Source of the DNA: Pseudomonas fluorescens
GTDB lineage: Bacteria; Pseudomonadota; Gammaproteobacteria; Pseudomonadales; Pseudomonadaceae
Length of the DNA stretch: 64,000 bases
Assembly (NCBI RefSeq): GCF_902497895.1
Contig: NZ_CABVHQ010000004.1
Coordinates: 1-64,000 of the forward strand
Direction of reading: 5' to 3'
The notes beneath the pieces were generated by a model, which saw only the letters and a program-made list of their open reading frames with translations, was not told the DNA's origin and did no database searches. Positions 26,658 to 39,575 of the stretch are shown here, piece after piece (positions within the stretch are counted from its first letter, which is position 1; each line of letters starts with the position of its first letter). The translations under genes were made by a program, and so were the position numbers.

Positions 26658-28123
26658 CAATCTATTCCTAACTGATTCCAGATGGCATCGACCCGGCGGG
26701 TGACCGCTTCATCCTTGACGATAACCCGGCCCCACTCGCGGGTGGTTTCACCAGGCCATTTATGCGTGGCATCGAGCCCCATCTTCGAGCCCAGGCCGGA
26801 AACCGGCGAGGCGAAGTCGAGGTAGTCGATCGGCGTATTATCGATCATCACTGTGTCGCGCTTGGGGTCCATGCGCGTGGTGATGGCCCAGATCACGTCG
26901 TTCCAGTCGCGGGCGTTGATATCGTCATCAGTGACGATAACGAACTTGGTGTACATGAACTGTCGCAAAAACGACCAGACACCGAGCATTACCCGCTTCG
27001 CATGACCGGGATACTGCTTCTTCATGGTGACAATGGCCATGCGGTACGAGCACCCTTCCGGCGGCAGGTAGAAGTCGGTGATCTCGGGGAACTGCTTCTG
27101 CAGGATCGGCACGAACACTTCGTTCAACGCCACGCCGAGAATCGCCGGTTCATCCGGTGGACGACCGGTGTAGGTGCTGTGGTAGATCGGCTTGATTCGA
27201 TGGGTGATGCGCTCGACGGTGAACACCGGAAAGCTGTCGACTTCGTTGTAGTAGCCGGTGTGGTCACCATAGGGACCTTCGTCGGCCATCTCGCCCGGAT
27301 GGATCACGCCTTCAAGGATGATCTCGGCGGTCGCCGGGACTTGCAAGTCGTTGCCACGGCATTTCACCAGCTCGGTGCGGTTGCCGCGCAGCAAGCCGGC
27401 GAAGGCGTACTCGGAGAGGCTGTCCGGCACCGGCGTAACCGCTCCGAGGATGGTCGCCGGATCCGCACCCAGCGCCACGGAAACCGGGAACGGCTGGCCC
27501 GGGTGCTTCTCGCACCACTCACGGTAGTCCAGCGCGCCGCCACGATGACTCAACCAGCGCATGATGACTTTGTTGCGACCGATGACCTGCTGGCGATAGA
27601 TGCCGAGGTTCTGCCGGTCCTTGTTCGGACCTTTGGTGACCGTCAGGCCCCAGGTGATCAGCGGGCCGACATCGCCAGGCCAGCAAGTCTGCACCGGCAA
27701 CATGGCCAGATCGACGTCGTCACCTTCGATGACCACTTCCTGGCAGATCGCATCTTTAACGACCTTCGGCGCCATGGCGATGATCTTGCGGAAGATCGGC
27801 AGCTTCGACCAGGCATCCTTCAAGCCTTTCGGCGGCTCCGGCTCTTTCAGGAAGGCCAGCAGTTTGCCGATTTCCCGTAGCTCGCTGACCGCTTCGGCGC
27901 CCATGCCCAAGGCAACTCTGTGAGGTGTACCGAACAGGTTGCCGAGCACCGGAATGTCATAGCCCGTGGGTTTTTCAAAGAGCAGGGCCGGGCCTTTGGC
28001 GCGCAAGGTGCGATCGCAGACCTCGGTCATTTCCAGCACTGGGGACACCGGAACCTGGATGCGCTTGAGTTCGCCGCGCTGTTCCAGGCCGCTGATAAAG
28101 TCGCGCAAGTCGCGATACTGCAT
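26657..28123 (-). CDS. ubiD: 4-hydroxy-3-polyprenylbenzoate decarboxylase
   Basis: 488 residues. Prenylated-FMN-dependent decarboxylase of ubiquinone synthesis. Family hallmarks: [19 protein letters not shown] start, [20 protein letters not shown] (prFMN/metal region, about 170-190), the Glu-x-x-x-Pro-(Phe/Tyr)-(Gly/Ser)-(Glu/Asp) motif seen as [12 protein letters not shown] (about 282-293), and [20 protein letters not shown]. Needs the flavin prenyltransferase UbiX, encoded elsewhere. First gene of a two-gene operon. Confidence 0.95.
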   Translation of the reverse strand: MQYRDLRDFISGLEQRGELKRIQVPVSPVLEMTEVCDRTLRAKGPALLFEKPTGYDIPVLGNLFGTPHRVALGMGAEAVSELREIGKLLAFLKEPEPPKGLKDAWSKLPIFRKIIAMAPKVVKDAICQEVVIEGDDVDLAMLPVQTCWPGDVGPLITWGLTVTKGPNKDRQNLGIYRQQVIGRNKVIMRWLSHRGGALDYREWCEKHPGQPFPVSVALGADPATILGAVTPVPDSLSEYAFAGLLRGNRTELVKCRGNDLQVPATAEIILEGVIHPGEMADEGPYGDHTGYYNEVDSFPVFTVERITHRIKPIYHSTYTGRPPDEPAILGVALNEVFVPILQKQFPEITDFYLPPEGCSYRMAIVTMKKQYPGHAKRVMLGVWSFLRQFMYTKFVIVTDDDINARDWNDVIWAITTRMDPKRDTVMIDNTPIDYLDFASPVSGLGSKMGLDATHKWPGETTREWGRVIVKDEAVTRRVDAIWNQLGID

Positions 28124-28225
28124 GCGTGAGCCTCGTTTTGGCCGTGGCGTTCGGGGGCCGGCAGTTTAGCGCCGAACCCTTCTGTTCAGAACACTGAACT
28201 GCCAGTTCATCAAAAATCAGATAGC

Positions 28226-28250
28226 AAAAAGCCGGGTTTCCCCGGCTTTT
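28226..28250 (-). terminator. Rho gene terminator
   Basis: GCCGGGTTTCCCCGGC hairpin with A5 on the left and T4 on the right, 17 bases past the rho stop as read on the minus strand. Lies between rho and ubiD. Confidence 0.88.
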
Positions 28251-28266
28251 GCTGACTTACTGCGAT

Positions 28267-29526
<1,260 letters not shown>

Positions 29527-29721
29527 ATAGGAATGACGTAATCATTTATGGAGGGGGGGGAAATTAAGCTTTTGGCTTAATGAGGCCGCGCCGCAGAGAA
29601 GGCGACAGGATCGCGTACTAATCGAAAAGGAGAGCGTCGGCGACGGCTTGCAGGGGGCAAAGGAGAAACCAGTGCGGGGCCGAATGTACCACCTGAGTTT
29701 CAGAGCGTCTAGCCCTCTCTC

Positions 29722-29757
29722 ATGAAAAAGCCCCGCAATGTGCGGGGCTTTTTTCAT
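29722..29757. terminator. Bidirectional terminator between trxA and rho
   Basis: ATGAAAAAGCCCCGCA-ATG-TGCGGGGCTTTTTTCAT, a long perfect stem with A- and T-tracts on both sides, 18 bases after the trxA stop on the minus strand. It makes rho a separate transcription unit from trxA. Confidence 0.92.
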
Positions 29758-29774
29758 GACTCTCGACAACGCGC

Positions 29775-30104
29775 TTAGATGTTGGCGTCGAGGAAGGCAG
29801 CCAGTTGCGACTTCGACAGCGCACCGACCTTGGTGGCTTCGACGTTGCCGTTCTTGAACAGCATCAGCGTCGGGATGCCACGCACGCCGTGTTTAGCCGG
29901 GGTTTCCTGGTTTTCGTCGATGTTCAGCTTGGCAATGGTCAGTTTGCCGGCGTAAGTGCCAGCGATTTCGTCCAGAACCGGGGCGATCATTTTGCAAGGG
30001 CCGCACCATTCAGCCCAATAGTCAACGAGCACAGGGCCAGCGGCCTGAAGTACTTCTGCCTCGAAGGTAGCGTCGGTGACGTGCTTGATAAGATCGCTGC
30101 TCAT
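29775..30104 (-). CDS. trxA: Thioredoxin 1
   Basis: 109 residues, full length. Active site [13 protein letters not shown] with Cys34 and Cys37; cis-Pro loop [11 protein letters not shown]. Cytoplasmic disulfide reductase fed by TrxB. The ATG at 30104 (MSSDLIKHV) has CCGGAG upstream; an upstream in-frame start gives an unlikely extension. trxA next to rho is a conserved order. Confidence 0.97.
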   Translation of the reverse strand: MSSDLIKHVTDATFEAEVLQAAGPVLVDYWAEWCGPCKMIAPVLDEIAGTYAGKLTIAKLNIDENQETPAKHGVRGIPTLMLFKNGNVEATKVGALSKSQLAAFLDANI

Positions 30105-30227
30105 GGATGTCTCCGGGGTAGTAAGCAATAAAAAACGTGGCCCATCATAGCTGCCCTTCCCCCATTCAGGAAGCCGCAGGTGATTGACTCTCGCTATGGC
30201 GACGCATGAATTTGGGTATAGCTCAAC

Positions 30228-30935
30228 TCAGGACGTTGCGGGAGTCGCGATGACAATCCCGGTGCGCAGGGCGGCGTTACGTACATGCTCCTGCATGGAC
30301 TTCTGCGCAGCGCCGGACGCCCGACGCGTCAAGGCCCGGAGGATCTTGCGGTGTTCCTGCCAGGTCTCCATGGCCCGCTCGGGCCGGATGAACGGTAGTT
30401 TCTGACTCTCCAGAAACAGCTCGGCGCGGGTACTGAGGATGCTCAGCATCGCTTGATTACCACTGGCCAGCAGGAGTATGCGGTGAAACTCGAAGTCCAG
30501 CCTTGCTGCGGCATCGAAATCTTCGTCCCGCAGTTTTTTACGCATCGCCTCGACATTGTCCTCCAGCGCATCCAGTTCATCCGCCGTCAGCGTCACCGCC
30601 GCCAGGCCCGCGGCAAAACCTTCCAGGGCATAACGCAACTGGAAGATATCCACTGGTGAGGCCTGGGCCGCGAAAGGCCAGGACCCAGCCGATTCGCTGC
30701 GTGACAGGTCGATCGGCGACTGCACGAACACGCCCTTGCCCGGCTGCACACTGATCACCCCCAGCGCACTCAAGGACGACAAAGCCTCACGCAACGACGC
30801 CCGACTGACCCCCAGTTGCAACGCCAGGTCCCGCTGCGAAGGCAGCACATCTCCCGGGCCGAAGCCTTGTTCGGCGATCAGTTTTCGAATGGCTTGCAGA
30901 GCCACTTCGGGTACGGCGCGGGAGATCGAATTCAT
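30228..30935 (-). CDS. GntR/FadR-family transcriptional regulator
   Basis: 235 residues. N-terminal winged helix (VLPSQRDLALQLGVSRASLR, about 31-50) and an all-helical FCD ligand domain (FEFHRILLLASGNQAMLSIL with the metal-binding His). The ATG at 30935 is followed by a run of complement Ts (A-rich leader). It is divergent from the amino-acid ABC transporter genes at 31191, across a 255-base gap, so it is the likely regulator of that operon. Effector unknown. Confidence 0.9.
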   Translation of the reverse strand: MNSISRAVPEVALQAIRKLIAEQGFGPGDVLPSQRDLALQLGVSRASLREALSSLSALGVISVQPGKGVFVQSPIDLSRSESAGSWPFAAQASPVDIFQLRYALEGFAAGLAAVTLTADELDALEDNVEAMRKKLRDEDFDAAARLDFEFHRILLLASGNQAMLSILSTRAELFLESQKLPFIRPERAMETWQEHRKILRALTRRASGAAQKSMQEHVRNAALRTGIVIATPATS

Positions 30936-31190
30936 GGGTTTTTTTTGAGAATCAGGCCAGTGACCGGCTAGTTGTAAAGCTATTGGCGCTTGACTGCAAG
31001 TCACGCCCCAAGCGGGGTCAAGCCTGTCGGACGATGCGCTTTAACGGAGCAAAAAGCCCTTCAACTGTTCAGACCAGTAAGACCACCAAACCCCAGACAA
31101 ACCCTGCTCGCCAGCGCATTTCGAGGCAACTGGCATGGGCTGTGCAAAGTCCGAACTCAGAAATTACTTCCCTGGATTCGGAGAGTTCCC

Positions 31191-31976
31191 ATGACCAAGC
31201 GTTGCAGCGCCCTGCTCACTGCCTTGTTGGCCAGCCTGATGCTGAGCCAGGCCCCCGCTCACGCCGACGGCCTGGAAGAGGTGGTCAAGCGCGGGATCCT
31301 CAAGGTCGCAGTGCCACAGGACTTCCCACCCTTTGGCTCGGTCGGGCCGGACATGAAGCCCCGCGGCCTGGACATCGACACCGCGGCACTGCTGGCCGAG
31401 CAACTCAAGGTCAAACTCGAGCTGACCCCGGTCAACAGCACCAACCGCATTCCGTTCCTGACCACCGGCAAGGTCGATCTGGTGATCTCCAGCCTCGGCA
31501 AAAACCCTGAACGGCAAAAAGTCATCGACTTCTCCCACGCCTACGCACCCTTCTATCTCGCGGTGTTCGGTCCGCCCGATGCGGCCATCAACAGCCTGGA
31601 CGACCTCAAAGGCAAAACCATCAGCGTCACCCGTGGCGCCATCGAAGACATCGAGCTGACCGCCGTGGCCCCCCAAGGCGTGACCATCAAGCGCTTCGAA
31701 GACAACAACTCGACCATCGCCGCCTACCTCGCAGGCCAAGTGGACCTGATCGCCAGCGGCAACGTGGTCATGGTCACCATCAGCGAACGCAACCCCAAGC
31801 GCATTCCCGCGCTGAAGGTGAAACTCAAGGACTCGCCGGTCTACGTCGGCGTGAACAAGAACGAGCCGGCACTCCTGGAAAAAGTGAATCAGATTCTGGC
31901 CACGGCCAAGACCGACGGCAGCCTGGAAAAAAATTCGCAACGGTGGCTCAAGCAGCCGCTGCCGACTGATCTCTGA
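31191..31976 (+). CDS. Polar amino-acid ABC transporter, substrate-binding protein
   Basis: 261 residues. Signal peptide MTKRCSALLTALLASLMLSQ-APAHA. The mature SBP_bac_3 domain reads VVKRGILKVAVPQDFPPFGS, with the ligand loop VNSTNRIPFLTTGKVDLVIS; the Arg (STNRIP) that clamps the ligand carboxylate is present. The ATG has GGAG 8 bases upstream. First gene of a four-gene operon with two permeases and an ATPase. Exact amino acid not readable. Confidence 0.92.
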   Translation: MTKRCSALLTALLASLMLSQAPAHADGLEEVVKRGILKVAVPQDFPPFGSVGPDMKPRGLDIDTAALLAEQLKVKLELTPVNSTNRIPFLTTGKVDLVISSLGKNPERQKVIDFSHAYAPFYLAVFGPPDAAINSLDDLKGKTISVTRGAIEDIELTAVAPQGVTIKRFEDNNSTIAAYLAGQVDLIASGNVVMVTISERNPKRIPALKVKLKDSPVYVGVNKNEPALLEKVNQILATAKTDGSLEKNSQRWLKQPLPTDL

Positions 31977-31997
31977 TCGCGGCCTCGGAGGTTAGCC

Positions 31998-32678
31998 ATG
32001 GCTTATCAGTTCGATTTTTTACCGGTGCTGGAAAACACCGGGCTGCTGCTGCGCGGAGCCCTATTCACCCTTGAGCTGACAGCCGTCGGCGCAGTGCTCG
32101 GGATCAGCCTGGGAATCATCGGGGCGGTGGTTCGGGCGTGGCAGATCAAGCCATTCGCCGCCATTTTCGGGGTGTATGTCGAGCTGATCCGCAACACGCC
32201 GTTTCTGGTGCAGCTGTTTTTCATTTTCTTCGGTCTGCCGTCACTCGGCGTGCAGATTTCCGAGTGGCAGGCCGCGGTGCTGGCGATGGTGATCAACCTG
32301 GGCGCCTATTCCACGGAAATCATTCGAGCAGGCATCCAGGCGATTGCGCGCGGACAGCTGGAAGCGGCTGCCGCTTTGGCGATGAGCCGCTTCGAAGCCT
32401 TCCGCCATGTGGTGCTGCTACCGGCGCTGGGCAAGGTCTGGCCGGCGTTGAGCAGCCAGATCATCATCGTCATGCTCGGCTCGGCGGTGTGCGCGCAGAT
32501 CGCCACCGAGGAACTGAGTTTCGCCGCCAACTTCATTCAATCGCGCAACTTTCGCGCCTTCGAAACCTACGCCCTGACCACGTTGGTTTACCTGTGCATG
32601 GCCCTGATGATCCGCCAGCTGCTGAACTGGATCGGTCGGCGGTATATAGCAAGAAGCAGCGCGAGGAACAGCCAATGA
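31998..32678 (+). CDS. Polar amino-acid ABC transporter permease 1
   Basis: 226 residues, His/Glu/Gln/Arg/opine-type inner-membrane permease with five to six helices. EAA loop: EAAAALAMSRFEAFRHVVLLPALG (about 121-144); RNTPFLVQLFFIFFGLP is the family's membrane signature. Starts 21 bases after the binding-protein stop, with GGAGGT upstream. Pairs with permease 2. Confidence 0.92.
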   Translation: MAYQFDFLPVLENTGLLLRGALFTLELTAVGAVLGISLGIIGAVVRAWQIKPFAAIFGVYVELIRNTPFLVQLFFIFFGLPSLGVQISEWQAAVLAMVINLGAYSTEIIRAGIQAIARGQLEAAAALAMSRFEAFRHVVLLPALGKVWPALSSQIIIVMLGSAVCAQIATEELSFAANFIQSRNFRAFETYALTTLVYLCMALMIRQLLNWIGRRYIARSSARNSQ

Positions 32679-33325
32679 GCGATTTCACCTTCCTGGACGT
32701 CGTGCGCAACTTGCTCACGGGTCTGCAATGGACCCTGGCGCTGTCGCTGGTGGCGTTCATCGGTGGCGCACTGATCGGTTTATTGGTCATGACCCTGCGA
32801 ATCTCTGACAACGCTTTCTCCCGGGCTTTCGCCCGCACCTACATCGAACTGTTCCAGGGCACTCCGCTGTTGATGCAGCTGTTTCTGGTGTTCTTCGGCG
32901 TTGCGCTGCTGGGCATCGACATTTCGCCCTGGCTAGCGGCGGCGCTTGCCCTGACGCTGTTCACCAGCGCCTACCTGGCGGAGATCTGGCGCGGCTGCGT
33001 CGAATCGATTCCCCATGGCCAGTGGGAAGCCTCGTCGAGCCTGGCGCTCAATCCCCTGGAACAACTGCGCTACGTGATCCTGCCGCAAGCGCTGCGCATT
33101 GCCGTGGCACCCACCGTGGGTTTCTCGGTGCAAGTAGTGAAAGGCACTGCGGTGACCTCGATCATCGGCTTCACCGAACTGACCAAGACCGGCGGCATGC
33201 TCGCCAACGCGACCTTCGAGCCCTTCATGGTCTACGGCCTGGTGGCGCTCGGTTACTTCCTGCTCTGTTACCCCCTGTCCCTCAGTGCGCGCTATCTGGA
33301 AAGGAGACTGCATGCCCCTGCTTAG
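32675..33325 (+). CDS. Polar amino-acid ABC transporter permease 2
   Basis: 216 residues, same family as its neighbour. Signature FQGTPLLMQLFLVFFGVALL and EAA loop EASSSLALNPLEQLRYVILPQAL (about 119-141). Its ATG overlaps the first permease stop by four bases (ATGA), so the two subunits are produced in step for a heterodimeric channel. Confidence 0.92.
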   Translation: MSDFTFLDVVRNLLTGLQWTLALSLVAFIGGALIGLLVMTLRISDNAFSRAFARTYIELFQGTPLLMQLFLVFFGVALLGIDISPWLAAALALTLFTSAYLAEIWRGCVESIPHGQWEASSSLALNPLEQLRYVILPQALRIAVAPTVGFSVQVVKGTAVTSIIGFTELTKTGGMLANATFEPFMVYGLVALGYFLLCYPLSLSARYLERRLHAPA

Positions 33326-34049
33326 AATTTCCGCCCTGCATAAATATTACGGCGAACACCATGTGCTCAAAGGTATCGACCTCAGCGTCGAGGAAGGCCA
33401 GGTGGTGGCGATCATCGGCCGCAGCGGCTCGGGCAAAAGCACCCTGCTGCGGACCTTGAACGGCCTGGAATCGATCAACGACGGGGTGATCGAAGTCGAT
33501 GGCGAATACCTGGACGCCGCTCGCGCCGATTTGCGCAGCTTGCGGCAGAAGGTCGGGATGGTGTTTCAACAGTTCAACCTGTTCCCGCACCTGACCGTCG
33601 GCGAAAACGTCATGCTCGCGCCACAGGTGGTGCAAAAAGTGCCAAAGGCCAAGGCTGCCGAGCTGGCGCGAGAGATGCTTGAGCGGGTCGGCCTCGGGGA
33701 GAAGTTCGATGCCTTCCCCGACCGCTTGTCTGGCGGCCAGCAGCAGCGCGTGGCCATTGCCCGGGCGCTGGCCATGTCACCGAAAGTCTTGCTCTGCGAC
33801 GAAATCACCTCGGCCCTCGACCCGGAACTGGTCAACGAAGTGCTCAGCGTGGTCCGGCAACTGGCCAAAGATGGCATGACCTTGATCATGGTCACCCACG
33901 AAATGCGCTTTGCCCGCGAGGTGGGCGACAAGCTGGTGTTTATGCACCAAGGCAAGGTGCATGAGGTCGGCGACCCGAAACTGTTGTTCGCCAGGCCGCA
34001 GACGGTGGAGCTGGCGAATTTTATCGGGACGACTGAAGCGACAGGTTGA
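33312..34049 (+). CDS. Polar amino-acid ABC transporter ATPase
   Basis: 245 residues. Walker A GRSGSGKST (about 36-44), Q-loop FQQFNLFPHLT, signature LSGGQQQRVAIARAL, Walker B LLCDEITSALDPE and H-loop THEMRFAR, all intact. It starts inside the end of permease 2 (14-base overlap), completing the importer. The operon ends here and is followed by REP elements. Confidence 0.95.
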   Translation: MPLLRISALHKYYGEHHVLKGIDLSVEEGQVVAIIGRSGSGKSTLLRTLNGLESINDGVIEVDGEYLDAARADLRSLRQKVGMVFQQFNLFPHLTVGENVMLAPQVVQKVPKAKAAELAREMLERVGLGEKFDAFPDRLSGGQQQRVAIARALAMSPKVLLCDEITSALDPELVNEVLSVVRQLAKDGMTLIMVTHEMRFAREVGDKLVFMHQGKVHEVGDPKLLFARPQTVELANFIGTTEATG

Positions 34050-34076
34050 GCGATTCCTGGGTTGCCTAGGAACCTT

Positions 34077-34208
34077 TGTGGCGAGGGGGCTTGCCCCCGT
34101 TCGACTGCGCAGCAGGCGTAAAACCGGCGGATGAGGTCTGTCTGTGAACCTCAGCCCTCAGTTTCAGGACCGCTTCGCGCTCCAACGGGGGCAAGCCCCC
34201 TCGCCACA
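34077..34208. repeat. REP family B inverted pair
   Basis: TGTGGCGAGGGGGCTTGCCC and its inverse, about 87 bases apart, after the ATPase gene. The 310-base gap 34050-34359 holds only this pair and one degenerate family A copy; no ORF is supported. Confidence 0.9.
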
Positions 34209-34267
34209 TGAATCAGTTCGGCCAGAGCTTTTGATCACTTTCCACGCTCACCGGAGAGAATGATCAA

Positions 34268-34297
34268 TCAAAGATCGTAGCCTTCGGCAGCTCCTGC
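34268..34297. repeat. Single degenerate REP family A copy
   Basis: AAAGATCGTAGCCTTCGGCA-GCTCCTGCG, one copy with two substitutions relative to the common form and no inverted partner, upstream of ppx. Confidence 0.75.
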
Positions 34298-34359
34298 GCG
34301 TTGGCGTCAGCGTTTGATCGTGGCAGGATGACAAGGTTATCGACCGAGACCCCTTAACC

Positions 34360-35862
34360 ATGCCGCAATTCCAAGCCAAGAATCTGTCCCTGATCGCCGC
34401 CATCGACCTGGGCTCCAACAGCTTCCACATGGTCGTGGCCAAGGCCCAGAACGGTGAAATCCGTATTCTGGAGCGACTCGGCGAGAAGGTTCAGCTGGCC
34501 GCCGGGATCGACGAAGAGCGTCAACTCAGCGAAGAGTCCATGCAGCGCGGGCTCGATTGCCTGAAGCGTTTCGCCCAACTGATCAACGGTATGCCCCCCG
34601 GCGCGGTCCGTATCGTCGGTACCAATGCCCTGCGCGAGGCGCGCAACCGTGGCGAATTCATCCGCCGCGCCGAAGAGATCCTCGGCCACCCGGTAGAAGT
34701 CATCTCCGGCCGCGAAGAAGCGCGCCTGATCTACCTCGGCGTCTCCCACACCCTCGCCGACACCCCGGGCAAGCGCCTGGTGGCCGACATCGGCGGCGGC
34801 AGCACCGAATTCATCATCGGCCAGCGCTTTGAGCCGCTGCTGCGAGAAAGCCTGCAAATGGGCTGCGTCAGCTATACCCAGCGCTATTTCAAGGACGGCA
34901 AGATCACCCCGGCCCGTTATGCCCAGGCCTACACCGCGGCGCGGCTGGAGATCATGAGCATCGAACACGCCCTGCACCGCCTGACCTGGGATGAAGCCAT
35001 CGGCTCCTCGGGGACCATCCGCGCCATAGGCCTGGCGTTGAAAGCCGGCGGTCATGGTGCCGGCGAGGTCAACGCCGAAGGCCTGGCCTGGCTCAAACGC
35101 AAGCTGTTCAAGCTCGGCGATGCCGAAAAAATCGACTTCGAGGGCATCAAGCCCGACCGCCGGGCCATCTTCCCGGCCGGCCTGGCGATTCTCGAAGCGA
35201 TCTTCGACGCCCTCGAACTGCAACGCATGGACCATTGTGAAGGCGCTCTGCGCGAAGGCGTGCTGTATGACCTGTTGGGCCGTCATCACCATGAAGACGT
35301 CCGTGAGCGTACCCTCAGCTCGCTGATGGAGCGTTACCACGTTGATCTGGAACAAGCGGTGCGGGTCGAGCGCAAGGCGCTGCATGCCTTCGATCAGGTG
35401 GCGAGCGATTGGGATCTGGATGATGGCGTCTGGCGCGAGCTTTTGGGCTGGGCAGCCAAGGTCCATGAAGTCGGGCTGGACATCGCCCACTATCACTACC
35501 ACAAGCACGGCGCCTACCTGATCGAGCACTCCGACCTGGCCGGTTTCTCCCGCGAAGACCAGCTCATGCTGGCACTGCTGGTGCGTGGCCACCGACGCAA
35601 TATTCCCAGGGACAAGTTCGCCGAGTTCGGCGATGAAGGCATCAAGCTGATTCGACTGTGCGTATTGCTGCGCTTTGCGATTCTGTTCCATCACATCCGC
35701 GGCACCCAGGAGATGCCGCAAGTCGTACTGCGCGCCGATGGCGGCAGCCTGGATGTGCTGTTTCCGAAAAACTGGCTGGACGAGAACCAGCTGACCCAGG
35801 CCGACTTCGCGCTGGAAGCGGAGTGGCTGACCCGAGTCGGTTTCGTACTCAACGTTCGCTAA
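34360..35862 (+). CDS. ppx: Exopolyphosphatase
   Basis: 500 residues. Ppx/GppA-type ASKHA phosphatase: [16 protein letters not shown] (residues 12-27, phosphate 1 loop) and [14 protein letters not shown] (about 144-157, phosphate 2 loop), with a C-terminal HD-like helical domain ([19 protein letters not shown]). It trims inorganic polyphosphate to phosphate and, for this subfamily, can act on pppGpp. Convergent with ppk, the synthesising enzyme; the convergence is the usual pseudomonad layout. Confidence 0.95.
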   Translation: MPQFQAKNLSLIAAIDLGSNSFHMVVAKAQNGEIRILERLGEKVQLAAGIDEERQLSEESMQRGLDCLKRFAQLINGMPPGAVRIVGTNALREARNRGEFIRRAEEILGHPVEVISGREEARLIYLGVSHTLADTPGKRLVADIGGGSTEFIIGQRFEPLLRESLQMGCVSYTQRYFKDGKITPARYAQAYTAARLEIMSIEHALHRLTWDEAIGSSGTIRAIGLALKAGGHGAGEVNAEGLAWLKRKLFKLGDAEKIDFEGIKPDRRAIFPAGLAILEAIFDALELQRMDHCEGALREGVLYDLLGRHHHEDVRERTLSSLMERYHVDLEQAVRVERKALHAFDQVASDWDLDDGVWRELLGWAAKVHEVGLDIAHYHYHKHGAYLIEHSDLAGFSREDQLMLALLVRGHRRNIPRDKFAEFGDEGIKLIRLCVLLRFAILFHHIRGTQEMPQVVLRADGGSLDVLFPKNWLDENQLTQADFALEAEWLTRVGFVLNVR

Positions 35863-35884
35863 CAAACACGCTGCAAAATACCCC

Positions 35885-35998
35885 GTGTAGAAGCTGCCGC
35901 AGGCTGCGATCTTTTGATCTTTCCCACAGACAACTCGTTGCCTGAATGGACGCCAAGATCAAAAGATCGCAGCCTCGTTTCACTCGGCAGCTCCTACA
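35885..35998. repeat. REP family A inverted pair with an internal insertion
   Basis: The left copy is a GTAGAAGCTGCCGCAGGCTG variant. The right copy is interrupted: CGCAGCCT and CGGCAGCTCCTAC are separated by nine extra bases (CGTTTCACT). The pair lies just past the ppx stop. Confidence 0.8.
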
Positions 35999-36008
35999 GG
36001 GGATCCGG

Positions 36009-36096
36009 TCAGTATTTGAAAGATGTGTTCCCCGGACAGCCCTCAGCATTTGAAAGATGTGTTTCCCGAACACCCCTTGAGAAGGGTTGTCCGGGG
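36009..36096. repeat. Direct repeat plus long hairpin between ppx and ppk
   Basis: Two 28-base direct repeats (36009-36036 and 36043-36070; core ATTTGAAAGATGTGTT, three mismatches) with a 34-base period. A 14-bp stem links CCCCGGACAGCCCT (36030-36043) to AGGGTTGTCCGGGG (36083-36096) with one G-U pair. The second repeat sits in the loop. It lies just past the ppk stop on the minus strand and unlike REPs is seen once in the window. Confidence 0.7.
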
Positions 36097-36110
36097 GACG
36101 GCGTCCCGCC

Positions 36111-38336
36111 TCAGCGAACGCTCAGAATCGGACTGCCCAAACGCTCCAGCAGCGTTGCCTGGGCACTGCGCGGGTTCTGGTTGCCGGTCGGCGTGTTACG
36201 AATGTAGCGACCGTCCGACTGCAGGCTCCAGCTGTGAGTGTTATCGGTGAGATAGAGCTCCAGCTCTTTCTTGACCCGCATAATCAACTTCTTGCCCTCG
36301 ACCGGGAAGCAAGTCTCGACGCGCTTGTCGAGGTTGCGTTCCATCCAGTCGGCGCTGGACAGGAACATCTGCTCTTCGCCACCGTTGAGGAAGTAGAACA
36401 CCCGCGTGTGCTCCAGGAAGCGCCCGATGATCGAGCGCACATGGATATTGTGCGAGACCCCGGCGATTCCCGGTCGCAGGCAGCACATGCCACGTATCAC
36501 CAGATCGATACGCACCCCGGACTGACTGGCCTTGTACAGCGCGCGGATGATCTTCGGATCGGTCAGCGAGTTGAACTTGGCGATGATGTGCGCCGGTTTG
36601 CCATCGAGGGCGAACTGGGTTTCCCGGGCAATCATGTCGAGCATGCCCTTCTTCAGGGTGAACGGCGCGTGCATCAACTTCTTCATGCGCAAGATCTTGC
36701 CCATGCCGATCAACTGGCTGAACAACTTGCCAACGTCTTCACACAGCGCGTCATCGGAAGTCAGCAGGCTGTAATCGGTGTACAGACGGGCGTTGGCGGC
36801 GTGGTAGTTGCCGGTACCCAAGTGGGCGTAACGGACGATCTCCCCGGCTTCGCGACGCAGAATCAGCATCATCTTGGCGTGGGTCTTGAAGCCGACCACG
36901 CCATAGATCACCACCGCACCGGCCGCCTGCAGACGACTGGCCAGCTGCAGGTTGGACTCTTCGTCGAAACGCGCACGCAATTCGATCACCGCGGTGACCT
37001 CTTTGCCGTTACGCGCCGCATCGACCAGCGCATCGACGATTTCCGAGTTCGCGCCGCTGCGATACAGGGTCTGACGGACCGCCAACACATGGGGATCCTT
37101 GGCCGCCTGACGCAGCAGGTCGACCACCGGCGTGAAGGACTCGAACGGGTGGAGCAGCAGGATGTCCTGCTTGCTGATCACACTGAAAATGTTCTCGCTG
37201 TTCTGCAACAGCTTGGGAATCTGCGGGGTGAACGGGGTGTATTGCAGCTCTGGATGGCTGTCCAGGCTGGTGATGCTGAACAGGCGCGTCAGGTTGACCG
37301 GGCCGTTGACCTGATACAACTCGGTCTCATGCAGGTTGAATTGCTTGAGCAGGTAGTCGGACAGGTGTTTCGGGCAGGTGTCAGCCACTTCCAGCCGCAC
37401 CGCGTCACCGTAGCGACGGGAGAACAGCTCGCCACGCAGGGCGCGCGCCAGGTCTTCCACATCTTCGGTATCGACCGACAGATCGGCATTTCGGGTCAGC
37501 CGGAACTGGTAGCAACCCTTGACCTTCATGCCCTGGAACAGGTCATCGGCGTGGGCGTGGATCATCGACGAGAGGAACACGTAGTTGTCGCCGGCACCGC
37601 AGACCTCTTCCGGAACCTTGATCACCCGTGGCAGCAGACGCGGCGCTGGAATGATCGCCAGACCGGAATCGCGACCGAAGGCGTCGATGCCTTCGAGCTC
37701 GACGATGAAGTTCAGGCTCTTGTTTACCAGCAGCGGGAACGGGTGCGTCGGGTCCAGACCAATCGGCGTGATGATCGGCGCGATCTCGTCGCGGAAATAA
37801 CGGCGCACCCAGGTCTTGAGTTTGGTGGTCCAGTGGCGCCGACGAATGAAGCGGACCTGATGCTTCTCCAGCTCCGGCAACAGAATGTCGTTGAGGATCG
37901 CGTACTGGCGGTCGACATGACCGTGTACCAGTTCGCTGATGCGCGCCAGCGCCTGATGCGGCTGCAAGCCATCGGCACCGGCCTGTTCACGGGCGAAGGT
38001 GATCTGTTTCTTCAGACCGGCGACGCGAATTTCGAAGAACTCATCCAGGTTGCTGGAGAAAATCAGCAGAAACTTCAGCCGTTCCAGCAACGGATAGGAC
38101 TCATCCAGCGCCTGTTCCAGCACGCGGATGTTGAATTGCAGTTGCGACAGCTCGCGATGGATGTACAGGCTACTGTCATCCAGGCTTGGAATCACAATCG
38201 CCGGCGCCGCGGGCTGCGGCTCGACCACGGCCACGGCCGGTGGCGGGGTTTCCGGCTCCGGCGGGGTTTCGACGACTTGCTCGACCACCGGTTGAGCGTC
38301 TGTTACTGCAACTTCAAGGAGTCCTTCGGTATTCAT
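36111..38336 (-). CDS. ppk: Polyphosphate kinase 1
   Basis: 741 residues. Synthesises long-chain polyphosphate from ATP. After a variable Pro/Glu-rich N-terminus (about 1-50), the domains follow: [20 protein letters not shown] (N domain), then the catalytic C1/C2 domains with [11 protein letters not shown] (catalytic His), [20 protein letters not shown] (autophosphorylated His region) and [10 protein letters not shown]. The ATG at 38336 (AGGA 7 bases upstream) is used. It is read from the hemB side, 18 bases after the hemB stop, so hemB-ppk may be one transcript. Confidence 0.96.
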   Translation of the reverse strand: MNTEGLLEVAVTDAQPVVEQVVETPPEPETPPPAVAVVEPQPAAPAIVIPSLDDSSLYIHRELSQLQFNIRVLEQALDESYPLLERLKFLLIFSSNLDEFFEIRVAGLKKQITFAREQAGADGLQPHQALARISELVHGHVDRQYAILNDILLPELEKHQVRFIRRRHWTTKLKTWVRRYFRDEIAPIITPIGLDPTHPFPLLVNKSLNFIVELEGIDAFGRDSGLAIIPAPRLLPRVIKVPEEVCGAGDNYVFLSSMIHAHADDLFQGMKVKGCYQFRLTRNADLSVDTEDVEDLARALRGELFSRRYGDAVRLEVADTCPKHLSDYLLKQFNLHETELYQVNGPVNLTRLFSITSLDSHPELQYTPFTPQIPKLLQNSENIFSVISKQDILLLHPFESFTPVVDLLRQAAKDPHVLAVRQTLYRSGANSEIVDALVDAARNGKEVTAVIELRARFDEESNLQLASRLQAAGAVVIYGVVGFKTHAKMMLILRREAGEIVRYAHLGTGNYHAANARLYTDYSLLTSDDALCEDVGKLFSQLIGMGKILRMKKLMHAPFTLKKGMLDMIARETQFALDGKPAHIIAKFNSLTDPKIIRALYKASQSGVRIDLVIRGMCCLRPGIAGVSHNIHVRSIIGRFLEHTRVFYFLNGGEEQMFLSSADWMERNLDKRVETCFPVEGKKLIMRVKKELELYLTDNTHSWSLQSDGRYIRNTPTGNQNPRSAQATLLERLGSPILSVR

Positions 38337-38354
38337 CACGTGTTCCTGGGAGGG

Positions 38355-39494
<1,140 letters not shown>

Positions 39495-39575
39495 TCACGT
39501 CGAGACACATTTGGATACTTTCCTGAATGTGCCTTAAGGGTTAGGCTGCGCGTTCATTTCGCCAGCATCCAGACA

